A stretch of DNA of 64,000 nucleotides from Renibacterium salmoninarum ATCC 33209 (GCF_000018885.1 NC_010168.1:1984001-2048000), one strand, 5' to 3'. Numbered from the stretch's first letter, positions 51,615 through 61,803 are shown. Numbers and translations are program-made. The notes: generated from the sequence alone by a model not told the origin.

Positions 51615-52727
51615 TTAATCTGCGCTAGTTCCGGTACCGTTTAATGTTGCGGCTCGCAGTTTTTCTCCAAGGTAAACTTCCCGCCATTCCGGCTCTGCAC
51701 GTAACCAATCGCGGAACGCTACAGCATAGTTCGCGCCCGGTGAGCCGTCCACGCGAATATGAAGATTCACTGCTCTTCCCGGGTCTGCATTACCGTGCAA
51801 TCGTTTTTGCCAGTGCCTTGGATCTGGGTCATCCACCGAGGGAGTGTCCGACCAGGTTCCAGGAATTCTTGGGAAACCCGCCGAGGACAAGGCCAAGGCC
51901 AGCTCATCCGCGGATGCCAAGGAATCAACTCTCAGCTGCAGGTCGATCACATCTTTCGCGGCCAAGCCCGGAATCGACGTTGAACCAATATGGTCTGCGC
52001 CGATGGCCTTTTCGCCTGCCGCATGCAAAATTCTAGCTATCAACCGAGAGGCAGCAGCTGACCAGTCAGGATCAGCCGGTTTGAGAATTGCTGGACCAGA
52101 CCTTTTAGCCGTCGCACCAGCATGCAGGTTCTCAGCAAACGGAAGCAGCCTTTCCTGCCACAACGTATCAACCGCTTCAATCGTGAGTTCAGCTGGCCCC
52201 GAGTTCTCAATGACGACGTCGGCCGCGGCTAACCGCTGTTGCTGACTCGCTTGGGCTGCAATTCGCTGTGTCGCGGCGGCCTCGGTCAGGCCGCGATTCC
52301 GCACCATTCGCTCGATCCGAAGCTCGGCCTGGGCATCCACCACAAGGACTAGATGGAATGCTGCACCCTGCCCAGTCTCTACTAACAAGGGAATGTCTTG
52401 AACGACGATCGCGTCCGGTGGAGCTGATGCGCGCAATTCAGTTGCACGTGCACGAACTCGAGGGTGCACTATCGCATTGAGTTTTTCCCGCTGTGCCGCA
52501 TCTGCAAATATTCTCGCGCCAAGAGCCTCCCGGTCCAATCCACCTTCTGGGTTCAGAATCGTCGGGCCAAATTCGACACAAACCTCGGCCAGCCCCTCAG
52601 TTCCGGGTTCGACGACTTCTCTGGCGAGCCGATCAGCATCAATCAACACCGCACCAAGTTCCGCTAGCCGAGTGGCTACCCATGATTTCCCGGCTGCGAT
52701 CCCGCCGGTGAGTCCAAGTGAAAGCAT
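51615..52727 (-). CDS. coaE: Dephospho-CoA kinase fused to a GrpB-like domain
   Basis: Last step of CoA synthesis. Residues 1-200 form the kinase with Walker A GLTGGIAAGKS (5-15) and IDADRLAREVV (33-43); residues 210-370 form a GrpB/UPF0157 nucleotidyltransferase-like domain with GSTSIPGLAAKDVIDLQL. This fusion is usual in actinobacteria. The start ATG at 52727 overlaps, head to head, the ATG of the divergent yigZ gene within the sequence CATG. Confidence 0.94.
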   Translation of the reverse strand: MLSLGLTGGIAAGKSWVATRLAELGAVLIDADRLAREVVEPGTEGLAEVCVEFGPTILNPEGGLDREALGARIFADAAQREKLNAIVHPRVRARATELRASAPPDAIVVQDIPLLVETGQGAAFHLVLVVDAQAELRIERMVRNRGLTEAAATQRIAAQASQQQRLAAADVVIENSGPAELTIEAVDTLWQERLLPFAENLHAGATAKRSGPAILKPADPDWSAAASRLIARILHAAGEKAIGADHIGSTSIPGLAAKDVIDLQLRVDSLASADELALALSSAGFPRIPGTWSDTPSVDDPDPRHWQKRLHGNADPGRAVNLHIRVDGSPGANYAVAFRDWLRAEPEWREVYLGEKLRAATLNGTGTSAD

Positions 52728-53430
52728 GACACCAGACTATGCTGAATCGGTTTCATACAGCGTGTTGAAAGACGGACCAGCCGAGCGTTACGAGTTGGAA
52801 GTGCGGCGTTCGAAATTCATCGCGCTAGTGGGACGGGTCTCAGGTTAAGTCGCCGCACGCGAGATGATTGCCACTGCCCGCCAAGATTTCCCTGATGCCG
52901 GGCATCATTGTTCGGCCTATCTGCTGGGCCCCAGACGGGAAATTCAACGCAGCAACGACGACGGTGAGCCATCTGGAACCGCCGGCGAACCAATTCTTGA
53001 GGTCTTAATTTCGCGCTCGGCAGCGCCAGCTGGCGCTTTAGAAGGCCGCTCAGATCTATCTGATGTGTGCGCCGTCGTCGTTCGCTACTTCGGCGGAACG
53101 CTACTGGGGACTGGCGGACTGATCCGAGCCTATTCTGAAGCTGCCGCGGCCGCATTGAACCAGGAACGCCTGGTAACACGCCAAGAAATGACTCAATTTC
53201 GCATCGTGGTTCCGCACGCCACAGTTGGTCAGTATCGTCATGAATTGGAGCGCTCGGGGCATAAAATTACTGCGATTCGCTATTCTGAACGGGCTGAACT
53301 GGACTTTGTTGCGTTTGCTCAGCCGGAAACCTATACGCTCGCGCAGAATTTGATTCATTCCGTTGATCGAGCGACTGCTGGAGTACTAACCAAGCTCGAA
53401 ACCATCGGCAGCCAATGGGCAGATGTCTAG
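52726..53430 (+). pseudogene. YigZ/IMPACT-family protein with internal ochre codon
   Basis: IMPACT-family protein (UPF0029) of about 234 codons. The N-terminal wording YELEVRRSKFIALVGRVSG is followed by TAA at 52846-52848, and the same frame goes on with VAAREMIATARQDFPDAGHHCSA, DDGEPSGTAGEPILEVL and VVVRYFGGTLLGTGGLIRAY, all typical. One base change (GAA to TAA is likely) explains it. A restart at ATG 52864 would drop the first strand. The start may be ATG 52726 or a nearby downstream GTG. Confidence 0.85.
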
Positions 53431-53453
53431 ACCTAGACGAACCCGGTCAGAAC

Positions 53454-53849
53454 TTAATGTGGGATCGCGTTAATAAACCGCGCTGAGCTGCCGGCTGCAC
53501 CAGGTTGCAGTCGTCCGGTAACCTCTGGAATTTCCAAGCTAAAAAGAGTTCCAATTGGTTTGCCGTAACCAAAGTCATCGCTCATGAGCGTCACCTGGTC
53601 CGGTCCAACATCCCGAATGACAACGTCGATCGGTTCCGTTGCGTCGTCAACCTGCAGCTTCCAGCGGCTCGCTAGGTAGCCTAATCCGCGTTCCAGCAAC
53701 AACTCTTCGGCTTCTTCGAACGGCAGCACCCCAGCAATTGGCCGGCCAAGCAGATCAAAAGGCACAAAGCCGTCGTCGGACATAGCTAAATAGCCAACGG
53801 TCTCCCGGTCCCCCGGCCGATTGATCCGGAGCCACTCGGACGGAATCAT
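53454..53849 (-). CDS. Conserved hypothetical protein
   Basis: I do not assign a function. The 131 residues are acidic, start with MIPSEWLRINRPGDRETVGY and contain DDGFVPFDLLGRPIAG near 25-40, and no membrane segment or signal. This looks like a small actinobacterial family of structural beta-rich proteins. It is convergent with yigZ (23 bases) and precedes nothing closely on its strand. Confidence 0.65.
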   Translation of the reverse strand: MIPSEWLRINRPGDRETVGYLAMSDDGFVPFDLLGRPIAGVLPFEEAEELLLERGLGYLASRWKLQVDDATEPIDVVIRDVGPDQVTLMSDDFGYGKPIGTLFSLEIPEVTGRLQPGAAGSSARFINAIPH

Positions 53850-53973
53850 TGCTGCTCCTCGATTTCTTGACCCGTCCCGGAGGCATTTTCAGCTTGCGGA
53901 TGGGCGTTTAGCTGTTGAAAGAGCATCCGGATGCCGAAAATGCCTCCGGAGTGCTGACAAAAGGTGTGCTGAT

Positions 53974-54012
53974 AAAAAGGAGGGCCGCCGCGTTCAACGC
54001 GACGACCCTCCT
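53974..54012 (-). terminator. Rho-independent terminator of rpsA
   Basis: A 15-base stem (53978-53992 with 53998-54012, two G-U pairs) and a five-base loop start 22 bases beyond the rpsA stop. On the minus strand it is followed by TTTT and preceded by a CTTTTT, a classic strong terminator. Confidence 0.92.
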
Positions 54013-54033
54013 AAAAAGTGCTAGCTGGAAAGA

Positions 54034-55503
54034 CTAGTTTCCGGTGAGCTTCTCCCGCAGAGCGGCAAGAGCTTCATCTGAAGCCAGGGTTCCGGCATCG
54101 GCGGCCGGGGCCTCCGAGGAGTAGCTGGTCGGTGCGCCTTCGCCGGTGCCCTCAGTCGCGGCGGCCGCGTCGTCGGCAGCGTGCTGAGCAACCTGCTTCT
54201 TGTGTGCTTCCCAACGGGTCTGAGCCTCGGCGTACTGAGCTTCCCAAGCTGCGCGCTGGGTCTCAAAGCCTTCAAGCCACTCGTTGGACTCCGGATCGAA
54301 GCCCTCCGGGTACTTGTAGTTGCCCTCTTCGTCGTACTCCGCGGCCATGCCGTAGAGAGCCGGATCGAATTCGGTCGACTCGGCGTCAAGACCCTCGTTA
54401 GCCTGCTTGAGCGAGAGGCTGATGCGGCGACGCTCGAGGTCGATGTCAATGACCTTGACGAACAGCTCGTCACCAACGGAGACAACCTGCTCGGCGAGCT
54501 CAACGTGACGGACTGCCAACTCGGAGATGTGCACGAGGCCTTCGATGCCGTCTTCGACGCGAACGAACGCACCGAACGGAACCAACTTGGTAACGCGGCC
54601 CGGGACAACCTGGCCCAGCGCGTGCGTACGGGCGAAGGTCTGCCACGGATCTTCCTGCGTAGCCTTGAGCGAAAGTGAAACCCGCTCGCGATCCAGATCG
54701 ACTTCGAGCACCTCGACGGTGACTTCCCGGCCAACCTCGACAACCTCGGACGGGTGATCGATGTGCTTCCAGGACAGTTCCGAAACGTGAACCAAACCGT
54801 CAACGCCGCCCAAATCGACGAATGCGCCGAAATTGACGATCGAGGAAACAACGCCCGGACGAACCTGGCCCTTTTCCAACTTGTTGAGGAAGGTCGAGCG
54901 AACCTCAGACTGAGTCTGCTCGAGCCATGCACGGCGAGACAGGACCACGTTGTTGCGGTTCTTGTCCAGCTCGATGATCTTCGCTTCGATCTGCTGACCG
55001 ATGTACGGAGCCAAATCGCGGACACGACGCATTTCCACCAGCGATGCCGGCAGGAAGCCACGCAGACCGATATCCAGGATCAAGCCACCCTTGACAACCT
55101 CGATGACCGTACCGGTGACCACACCGTCTTCTTCCTGGACCTTCTCAATATCGCCCCAGGCACGCTCGTACTGTGCGCGCTTCTTGGACAAGATCAAACG
55201 GCCTTCTTTGTCTTCCTTGGTCAAAACCAGGGCTTCGACTTCATCGCCTACGGAAACGACCTCGGAAGGGTCGACGTCGTGCTTGATGGAAAGCTCACGC
55301 GAGGGGATAACGCCTTCGGTCTTGTAGCCGATGTCGAGCAGAACTTCGTCGCGGTCAACCTTGACGACAATTCCTTCGACGAGATCGCCGTCGTTGAAGT
55401 ACTTGATAGTTGCATCAATAGCGGCGAGGAAGTCCTCAGCTGATCCGATGTCGTTGATCGCGACGACAGGGGTGCTGGTCTTCTCGGGGGTCGTGATGGT
55501 CAT
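54034..55503 (-). CDS. rpsA: 30S ribosomal protein S1
   Basis: RNA-binding ribosomal protein that helps load mRNA. I place the start at ATG 55503 with GGAG seven bases or so upstream; the open frame extends 15 codons more. The 489 residues hold four S1 repeats (roughly 45-110, 130-200, 215-285, 300-370), for example GDLVEGIVVKVDRDEVLLDI and GVVSSIVNFGAFVDLGGVDG, then an acidic and Ala-rich tail. Four repeats plus tail is the Gram-positive high-GC form. Confidence 0.96.
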   Translation of the reverse strand: MTITTPEKTSTPVVAINDIGSAEDFLAAIDATIKYFNDGDLVEGIVVKVDRDEVLLDIGYKTEGVIPSRELSIKHDVDPSEVVSVGDEVEALVLTKEDKEGRLILSKKRAQYERAWGDIEKVQEEDGVVTGTVIEVVKGGLILDIGLRGFLPASLVEMRRVRDLAPYIGQQIEAKIIELDKNRNNVVLSRRAWLEQTQSEVRSTFLNKLEKGQVRPGVVSSIVNFGAFVDLGGVDGLVHVSELSWKHIDHPSEVVEVGREVTVEVLEVDLDRERVSLSLKATQEDPWQTFARTHALGQVVPGRVTKLVPFGAFVRVEDGIEGLVHISELAVRHVELAEQVVSVGDELFVKVIDIDLERRRISLSLKQANEGLDAESTEFDPALYGMAAEYDEEGNYKYPEGFDPESNEWLEGFETQRAAWEAQYAEAQTRWEAHKKQVAQHAADDAAAATEGTGEGAPTSYSSEAPAADAGTLASDEALAALREKLTGN

Positions 55504-55716
55504 GTAGTAGGGGCTCCGTTGTGGATAGATGATTTGGTCAGCGCGCAAGACGAATCGAGTTTACTGAAATGTTTGTGGTGTTGAATACACGCAATGCGTG
55601 CCCGTTTAGTTTAGTCCGATCTGCCTAGCAACGCAAAAGCTCAGTACTAAGCCACAAAGACGACAGCGCCGCGGCCGAAGGTTAAGCTCTGATCCGGCTA
55701 ATGGCACGATAAACAG
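55504..55716. other. rpsA upstream region
   Basis: 213 bases between the divergent rpsA and FetB-like genes, expected to carry the strong rpsA promoter. An A/T-rich stretch (55560-55620) is the best place. No riboswitch or operator recognised. Confidence 0.35.
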
Positions 55717-56482
55717 GTGCGGAAATCGACGCTATTAAATCTTGGGCCCGCAAGCTGGGTGGTTTTAGCTGCGGTTTCGCTCGCAGCAGCCTTAGGTTTG
55801 GCGGTTTTTGCTGAACCGAAATTTCCGTGAAGTATTATTTGCGGGGCTGAGAGCCTTCGTTCAGTTGGCCATCGTTGCCGTTTTGATTGCCCAGTTGTCT
55901 AGTCATCCGGCGCTGGCGCTGGCCTTTATCGCCCTCATGTTCTGCATTGCGGTCTGGACAGCTGGCCGTCGAATTGCCAAGACCGGGAACTGGTGGATGG
56001 CCGCGATACCGCTAGCCTGCGGCGTGATTCCAGTGGCCGCCCTCATGTTTTGCACCGGGGTACTGCCGTGGAATGCGCTGGCACTGATCGCCGTAGTAGG
56101 TCAGCAAATCGGCGGCGCGATGGCGACAACCACACTGGCTGGCAGACGCATCGAATCCGAGCTTCAGCAACGAAGAGGCGAGGTTGAGGCCGCGGTAGAA
56201 CTGGGTCTGACCTGGCCTGCCTCCAGGCACTTCATCAGTCGCGATATTGCCGGTGAAGCGGTTTTGCCAAGCATCGACCAAGCGAGGACCGCCGGAACCG
56301 TGACGCTACCGGGCGCCTTCGTAGGGTTGATTCTTGGCGGTGCCAGTCCAATCGCGGCCGGCCAGATTCAACTACTGGTACTCATTTCATTGCTTTTAGT
56401 GAACAGTCTCGCCGCCTGGGTGTGCCTGTTGCTGAGCTCCTCCGGCGCCTGGGAACGACGCCGCCGTCAAAAAACCGCTTGA
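55717..56482 (+). pseudogene. FetB-like (UPF0014) ABC permease, frameshifted
   Basis: Membrane protein of the UPF0014/FetB family, related to putative iron export. The N-terminal frame from GTG 55717 gives one hydrophobic helix and stops at TGA 55828. The rest, beginning FREVLFAGLRAFVQLA, is in another frame and carries about six helices with QQIGGAMATTTLAGRRIESEL and LPGAFVGLILGGASPI typical of the family. Removing one A from the AAA at 55819-55821 joins them (254 residues). No ATPase partner is seen next to it. Confidence 0.75.
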
Positions 56483-56515
56483 CCTGGAGTGCACTCTAAG
56501 TTCTAGCCTGGGTGC

Positions 56516-57475
56516 ATGACTTTAGAACAGCACAAAATTAACAGCGGATTCGGCTTCAGCAGCACCGCGGACGAGGTGCTAGCCGGTATTGATCTCACCG
56601 GAAAAACTGCGATCGTAACCGGCGGCTACTCCGGGATCGGTTATGAGACGACGGCGGCGCTCAGCAAGGCCGGTGCCACCGTGATAGTTCCTGCCCGACG
56701 GCTTACCGTGGCGCAGGATGCGCTACGCGAAATTGACCGTACCGAGGTCCAGACCATGGACCTCGGCGATCTGGACAACGTGAAAGAGTTCGCCGAATCG
56801 TTTTTAGCCTCTGGCAGGAAGCTGGACATCGTCATCAACAATGCCGGGATTATGGCGTGCCCGGAGACCCCTGTTTGCCCCGGCTGGGAAGCGCAATTCG
56901 CCACGAATCACTTAGGACATTTTACGCTGGTCAATTGGCTGAAACCGGCATTAGCCGAGCAAAGCCGGGTAGTAGCACTGTCTTCGACCGGGCATTTTCG
57001 CTCCCCGATCCGTTGGGATGATGTCCAGTTCCAGGATGGCTACGACCGATGGGAAGCATATGGCCAAGCCAAAACCGCCAATGCGCTCTTCGCCCTGCAC
57101 TTGAATAAGCTGGGCGCAGAATCCGGTCTTCAGGCTTTTTCCGTCAACCCGGGCGGCATCTTCACCCCGCTGCAACGGCATCTTTCGCAACAGGATCAAA
57201 TAGAACTAGGTTGGCTCAACCCAGATGGCTCCCCCAGCGAGCTTGCAGCTACCGCGTTCAGATCGCCAGCGCAGGGCGCTGCCACCACAGTTTGGACCGC
57301 CGCTTCCAGCCAGTTGGCCGGCCTCGGCGGCGTCTATTGCGAGGACAGTGACGTTGCCGAGCCAGCCGTTGAGGGTGGACCCCGCAGCGGCGTCAAAGCC
57401 GGGGCAAGCGATCCCGAGCCAGCGCAGCGACTTTGGGATTTGTCAGCCGAACTCACTGGAGTCAGTGTATTCTGA
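56516..57475 (+). CDS. Short-chain dehydrogenase/reductase
   Basis: NAD(P)-dependent oxidoreductase of 319 residues resembling retinol-dehydrogenase-type SDRs. Cofactor motif TGGYSGIGYETTAAL is near 35-49, NNAGIMACPE near 107-116, and the active-site YGQAKTANALF near 181-191 (Tyr and Lys four apart). The substrate is unknown. Convergent with polA, 21 bases between stops. Confidence 0.92.
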   Translation: MTLEQHKINSGFGFSSTADEVLAGIDLTGKTAIVTGGYSGIGYETTAALSKAGATVIVPARRLTVAQDALREIDRTEVQTMDLGDLDNVKEFAESFLASGRKLDIVINNAGIMACPETPVCPGWEAQFATNHLGHFTLVNWLKPALAEQSRVVALSSTGHFRSPIRWDDVQFQDGYDRWEAYGQAKTANALFALHLNKLGAESGLQAFSVNPGGIFTPLQRHLSQQDQIELGWLNPDGSPSELAATAFRSPAQGAATTVWTAASSQLAGLGGVYCEDSDVAEPAVEGGPRSGVKAGASDPEPAQRLWDLSAELTGVSVF

Positions 57476-57496
57476 TCCCGCAGTTAGCTGCGAAAC

Positions 57497-60235
57497 TTAG
57501 TGTCCGGCGTCGAACCAGCTCTTTCCGATTCCCACTTGCACATCGAGTGGGACCGTAAGGTTGGCGGCGACGGCCATTTGCGCGATAACCAACGCCTGAA
57601 CCTGATCTAGCTCGCCCTCAGCAACTTCAAAAACCAATTCATCGTGGACTTGCAACAACATTCTAGATTCCAGCCCTGCTTCAGCAATGCCAGCGTCCAC
57701 ACCCAACATGGCGCGCTTGATGATATCTGCCGCCGAACCCTGGATAGGCGCGTTCAAAGCGGCTCGCTCTGACATTTCCCGAAGTTGACGATTGTCACTG
57801 GTGAGCTCAGGCAAGTAACGACGGCGGCTTTCAATGGTCTCGGTAAAACCGTCTAACCGAGCCTGCTCTACAACGCCGCGCAGGTAGTCTCGCACCGCGC
57901 CAAATCGGTCGAAGTAGTCCTTCATTAAGGTACGAGCCTCATCGACAGAAATGTTGAGCTGTTTGGAAAGACCGAAAGAGCTCAAGCCATAGACCAGACC
58001 ATAGGACATAGCTTTGACCTTCGATCGCATCGCCGAGGTCACTTCTTGCGGCTCAACATTGAAAATGTGCGAGCCCACAAAACGGTGCAAATCTTCACCA
58101 TCCTTAAAGGCTTGAATGAGCGCTTCGTCACCGGACAGATGCGCCATGATCCGCATTTCGATCTGCGAGTAGTCAGCTGTCAGCAAGGTCTCGTAGGACT
58201 TAGTCGATTTTTGGCCTACGACGAAAGCACCCCGGATTCGACGGCCTTCTTCGCTGCGAATCGGGATATTTTGCAAATTCGGATTGTTCGATGACAGTCG
58301 ACCTGTCGCGGCGACGTTTTGCGCGTAGGTAGTGTGCACTCGAGTGTCTGAGCCAATGGATTTGATGAGGCCTTCAACGGTTTGCCGGAGTTTAGTTGCA
58401 TCACGGTACGCCTGTAATTGCAGCAAAAATGGATGTGGATGCTTGGTCGTGAGATCGGCCAAAGCCTCTGCGTCAGTAGAAAATCCAGTTTTGATCTTTT
58501 TCGTCTTCGGCATACCTAGCTCGTCGAAGAGCACGGTTTGAAGTTGTTTGGGTGAGCCCAAATTCACTTCATGGCCAATAATTGCGTACGCCTCGGTTTG
58601 AGCCGTCTCGATGGTTTTACCGAAATCAGCCATCAAGGTATCTAAGGTTTCTTTAGATACGGCGACTCCGGCGAGCTCCATACCGGACAGCACCCGAGCC
58701 AAGGGCAGTTCCAAACCGGTCAGTAGCTGCTCCGCATTTCGCTCGAGCAGAATTGGCGCGAAAAAGCTGCTCAACTTTTGGGTCGCAAAAGCCCTCAGTA
58801 CTGCTTCTTGAGCACCGTCGTCGCCTTCAAGGCCCAAATCCAGTTGGCCAGCGTCTTTGCTAGCACTCACAGTCATTGGAGTCTCTAAATGGTAAAGACT
58901 CAGATCTGCCAAATCATAGTTTCGGCGTTCTGGCTGAATCAGATATGCCGAAATTGACGTGTCATCTACGACGCCGTCAAGATCCAGCCCGCGTCCAGAG
59001 AGCGCTTTCAAAGCCGATTTGAGATCGTGCACAGCCTTTGGCGCCGAACCTTTTAGCCAGCTCGCCAGGACTTGCTCCGCTGCCTCGTCTAGACCTGTCA
59101 GCGGTATGAAGGCGGCCGACTCTTCTGAACTCAGGCCGATTCCGTGCACGTCCATGCCAACTGGTTCCGCCAGTGGTAACGTCTGACCGGATAGCGCCAG
59201 CCCGATTGTTGCCGTTCCAGCAGCCTCTAACCAAGCCGAGATTTCCGCCGCCGAACCGAGCACACCATGTTCCGGCGCATCATGACCTTCGCTAGATGCT
59301 TCAGCCTCGTCTTCGCCAAATAAGTCGAAAAGTCGTTTGCGCAAAGTATTGAACTGTAGCTCATCAAAGAGCTCTTCGATTTTTTCCCGATCAGGGTGTT
59401 GCAATTCCATCTGCTCAAGGGTCACCGGTAAGTCAAGATCGCGCAGCAAATGGTTCAAACGGCGATTGCGCTTGACGCTGTCAACATGCTCGCGGAGCGA
59501 ATCGCCAACTTTTCCGCCAATGGCGTAAATATTTTCCAGAATTCCGGCCAAGCCGTCGTACTGATTGATCCATTTGGCCGCAGTCTTTGGCCCAACGCCA
59601 GGCACGCCCGGGAGGTTATCTGCTGTTTCACCAACTAAGGCGGCTAAATCCGAGTATTGATCCGGCCGAACAAAATATTTCGCTTCGATTGCCGCGGCAT
59701 CCATCGGCGGAATATCCGAGATGCCCTTTTTCGGGTAGAGCACAAAGGTGTTATCCGTGATCAGTTGAAAGGCATCCCGGTCACCAGAGACGACCAACGT
59801 TTGCCAACCAGCGGCTTCCGACTGGCTAGCCACGGTAGCGATAATGTCGTCCGCCTCAAAGCCATCAATGCTGATAGTGGGAACGTTCATGGCTTCCATG
59901 ACCTTGATGATCAGATCTATCTGGCCATAGAACTCTTCCGGGGTCTTCGAACGACCTGCCTTGTATTCGGTGTATTCCACCGATCGAAAGGTTGGTGTAT
60001 CAAGATCAAAGGCCACCGCCACGTGGCTAGGCTTTTGCTGACGGATCATGGTCAGCAGCATTGAGGTGAATCCATGCACGGCGTTGGTGTGCTGACCGGT
60101 GTCGGTGACGAAAGTTTCCGGTGGCAGCGCATAAAAAGCGCGGAACGCCATCGAATGCCCGTCCAAAACCAGAAGTTTTGGTGTGGCCTTGGTCGCCGTG
60201 TTGCTGACAGAAGCTGCTGCGCTAGATTCACTCAC
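57497..60235 (-). CDS. polA: DNA polymerase I
   Basis: Repair and Okazaki-fragment polymerase of 912 residues. N-terminal 5'-3' exonuclease (DGHSMAFRAFYALP near 26-39, GDRDAFQLI near 143-151); a middle 3'-5' exonuclease-like region lacking an obvious catalytic DxE; and the polymerase domain with motif A DYSQIEMRIMAHLSGDE, motif B RSKVKAMSYGLVYGLSSFG and motif C QVHDELVFE. Intact. With uvrA, uvrB and uvrC in the same window the excision repair set is complete. Confidence 0.97.
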   Translation of the reverse strand: MSESSAAASVSNTATKATPKLLVLDGHSMAFRAFYALPPETFVTDTGQHTNAVHGFTSMLLTMIRQQKPSHVAVAFDLDTPTFRSVEYTEYKAGRSKTPEEFYGQIDLIIKVMEAMNVPTISIDGFEADDIIATVASQSEAAGWQTLVVSGDRDAFQLITDNTFVLYPKKGISDIPPMDAAAIEAKYFVRPDQYSDLAALVGETADNLPGVPGVGPKTAAKWINQYDGLAGILENIYAIGGKVGDSLREHVDSVKRNRRLNHLLRDLDLPVTLEQMELQHPDREKIEELFDELQFNTLRKRLFDLFGEDEAEASSEGHDAPEHGVLGSAAEISAWLEAAGTATIGLALSGQTLPLAEPVGMDVHGIGLSSEESAAFIPLTGLDEAAEQVLASWLKGSAPKAVHDLKSALKALSGRGLDLDGVVDDTSISAYLIQPERRNYDLADLSLYHLETPMTVSASKDAGQLDLGLEGDDGAQEAVLRAFATQKLSSFFAPILLERNAEQLLTGLELPLARVLSGMELAGVAVSKETLDTLMADFGKTIETAQTEAYAIIGHEVNLGSPKQLQTVLFDELGMPKTKKIKTGFSTDAEALADLTTKHPHPFLLQLQAYRDATKLRQTVEGLIKSIGSDTRVHTTYAQNVAATGRLSSNNPNLQNIPIRSEEGRRIRGAFVVGQKSTKSYETLLTADYSQIEMRIMAHLSGDEALIQAFKDGEDLHRFVGSHIFNVEPQEVTSAMRSKVKAMSYGLVYGLSSFGLSKQLNISVDEARTLMKDYFDRFGAVRDYLRGVVEQARLDGFTETIESRRRYLPELTSDNRQLREMSERAALNAPIQGSAADIIKRAMLGVDAGIAEAGLESRMLLQVHDELVFEVAEGELDQVQALVIAQMAVAANLTVPLDVQVGIGKSWFDAGH

Positions 60236-60271
60236 GGATCTAGCCTAGTGCGCAGCACCGACTCTTTCACC

Positions 60272-60504
60272 TCAAGATTTGGGATGGAAAAATGGCACGA
60301 TCAAATAGACGCCATACAACACCGCTGCTATACAGAGTAGATAACAGGCATATTCAGTCACTCGAGTCCAGGTTCTGGCTCGCCCGGTACGGTCCAAGCC
60401 CGCTGCGTGCAGCCGCACCGCGGAAGAAAAAGTGTGACAACAACCAGGGCACCGACCAAAGTAGCAATGCCGACCACAAAAAAGGCATTCCAGTTGATGT
60501 TCAT
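60272..60504 (-). pseudogene. Small membrane protein next to PiT (frameshifted)
   Basis: A two-helix protein of about 77 residues. It starts at ATG 60504, overlapping the PiT stop (ATGA), with a helix VVGIATLVGALVVVTLF; the second part, SSAVRLHAAGLDRTG to a helix YACYLLCIAAVLYGVYLIVPF, is in another frame. One missing base in the five-A run 60427-60431 (T on the coding strand) explains it. Such small proteins accompany PiT genes in Arthrobacter-like genomes; function unknown. Confidence 0.65.
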
Positions 60505-61687
60505 TTCGTGCTCCTGATTTTCGGCTGACGACCAGCGCGCTTGACGATGTCAGCAGCCGCCTCAACCTCGGCAACGCCGCTAATGTCGTGACCCTTGCTG
60601 CGCCGCGAGTACAAGAAGATTGCTGCTACGCCAGCCACACCGAGCACCGCGTCGATGATCAATCCGACAAGGCCAAGCTGCGCAATGAATGCGGCAATGG
60701 CACCGACTATTGCTGCCGCAGGCAAAGTGAACAACCAGCCCACAGCAATTTTTCCGGCCAGCCGCCAGCGCACCACCGCGCCAGGACGGCCCAAGCCGGA
60801 GCCAATAACCGATCCAGAAGCGACCTGCGTGGTAGACAGGGCGAAACCCAGGTGCGATGAAGCCAGAATTGCGGCAGCGGTGGAGGTCTCTGCGGCAAAG
60901 CCTTGTGCGGGCTTGACCTCGGCGAGGCCGGTGCCAAAAGTTTTGATAATTCGCCAGCCGCCCGAATAGGTGCCTAGCGCAATCGCCAATGCACAGGAGG
61001 CAATAACCCAGAATTGTGGGTCGTTACCGGCTGCTTGATACCCATCAGAAACCAAGACCAGGGTAATAACACCCATGGTTTTCTGAGCGTCGTTCGTGCC
61101 GTGCGCTAACGCAACTAATGAGGAGGAAAAATCTGTGCGTGCCGGAATCCACCACGCCGGCTTGGCAGGTTGCTGCCACTTTCGGCAACTCGCTGAGTGA
61201 TCGCATAAGCCACCAGCGTGCAAACGAAGGCAACGAATCCGGCTACCACCGGTGCCAGCAGCGCCGGCAAAATCACGTTGCTCAGTAGCACGCGGTAATT
61301 GACTACACCGAAACCGGCACCGACAATAGCCGCGCCAATGAGACCACCGAACAAGGCATGCGAAGAGCTCGAAGGTAAGCCCAGCATCCACGTCAGCATG
61401 TTCCAAAGCACAGCGCCAAGTAAGCCTGCAAAGATGAATGCTGGCGTGATACTGACGCCACCGGACCCCTCTTTGAGCAGGTTTCCGGAAATAGTCTTGG
61501 CAACCTCAGTCGAGAGAAACGCGCCAACAAGGTTTAAAACTGCTGCCAACCCGACGGCGACTTTGGGCTTGATTGCCCCGGTCGCGATCGGCGTCGCCAT
61601 CGCATTCGCCGTGTCATGAAAACCATTGGTGAAGTCGAAAAACAGTGCGACTGCGATCACCAAAACGACGATGACCATTAAGTCCAC
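60501..61687 (-). pseudogene. PiT-family inorganic phosphate transporter (frameshifted)
   Basis: Low-affinity phosphate permease. The first frame from 61687 has the N-terminal signature FDFTNGFHDTANAMATPIATG (helix 1) and GLPSSSSHALFGGLIGA; the second frame has the inverted repeat half ALAHGTNDAQKTMGVI and FALSTTQVASGSVIGSGLG. They join at the five-A run 61127-61131: six T on the coding strand give QIFSSSLVALAHG and a 395-residue protein. Phosphate uptake would then rest on another system such as Pst, not visible here. Confidence 0.85.
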
Positions 61688-61803
61688 GAGGACCCCTGAC
61701 TTTGCCTTACAACGAACACGACCAAGAACGGGTCAGGCAATCTGTGCCACCGGACCTTGAAGATCATATCCTCAGTTTGCTGAGAGTTATCCAGATGCGA
61801 TTC

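Noticed and set aside
54021..55061. 346-codon minus-strand frame rich in Ser and Arg inside rpsA
   Set aside because: Composition is typical of an out-of-frame reading of a GC-rich gene; rpsA in the other frame is unmistakable.
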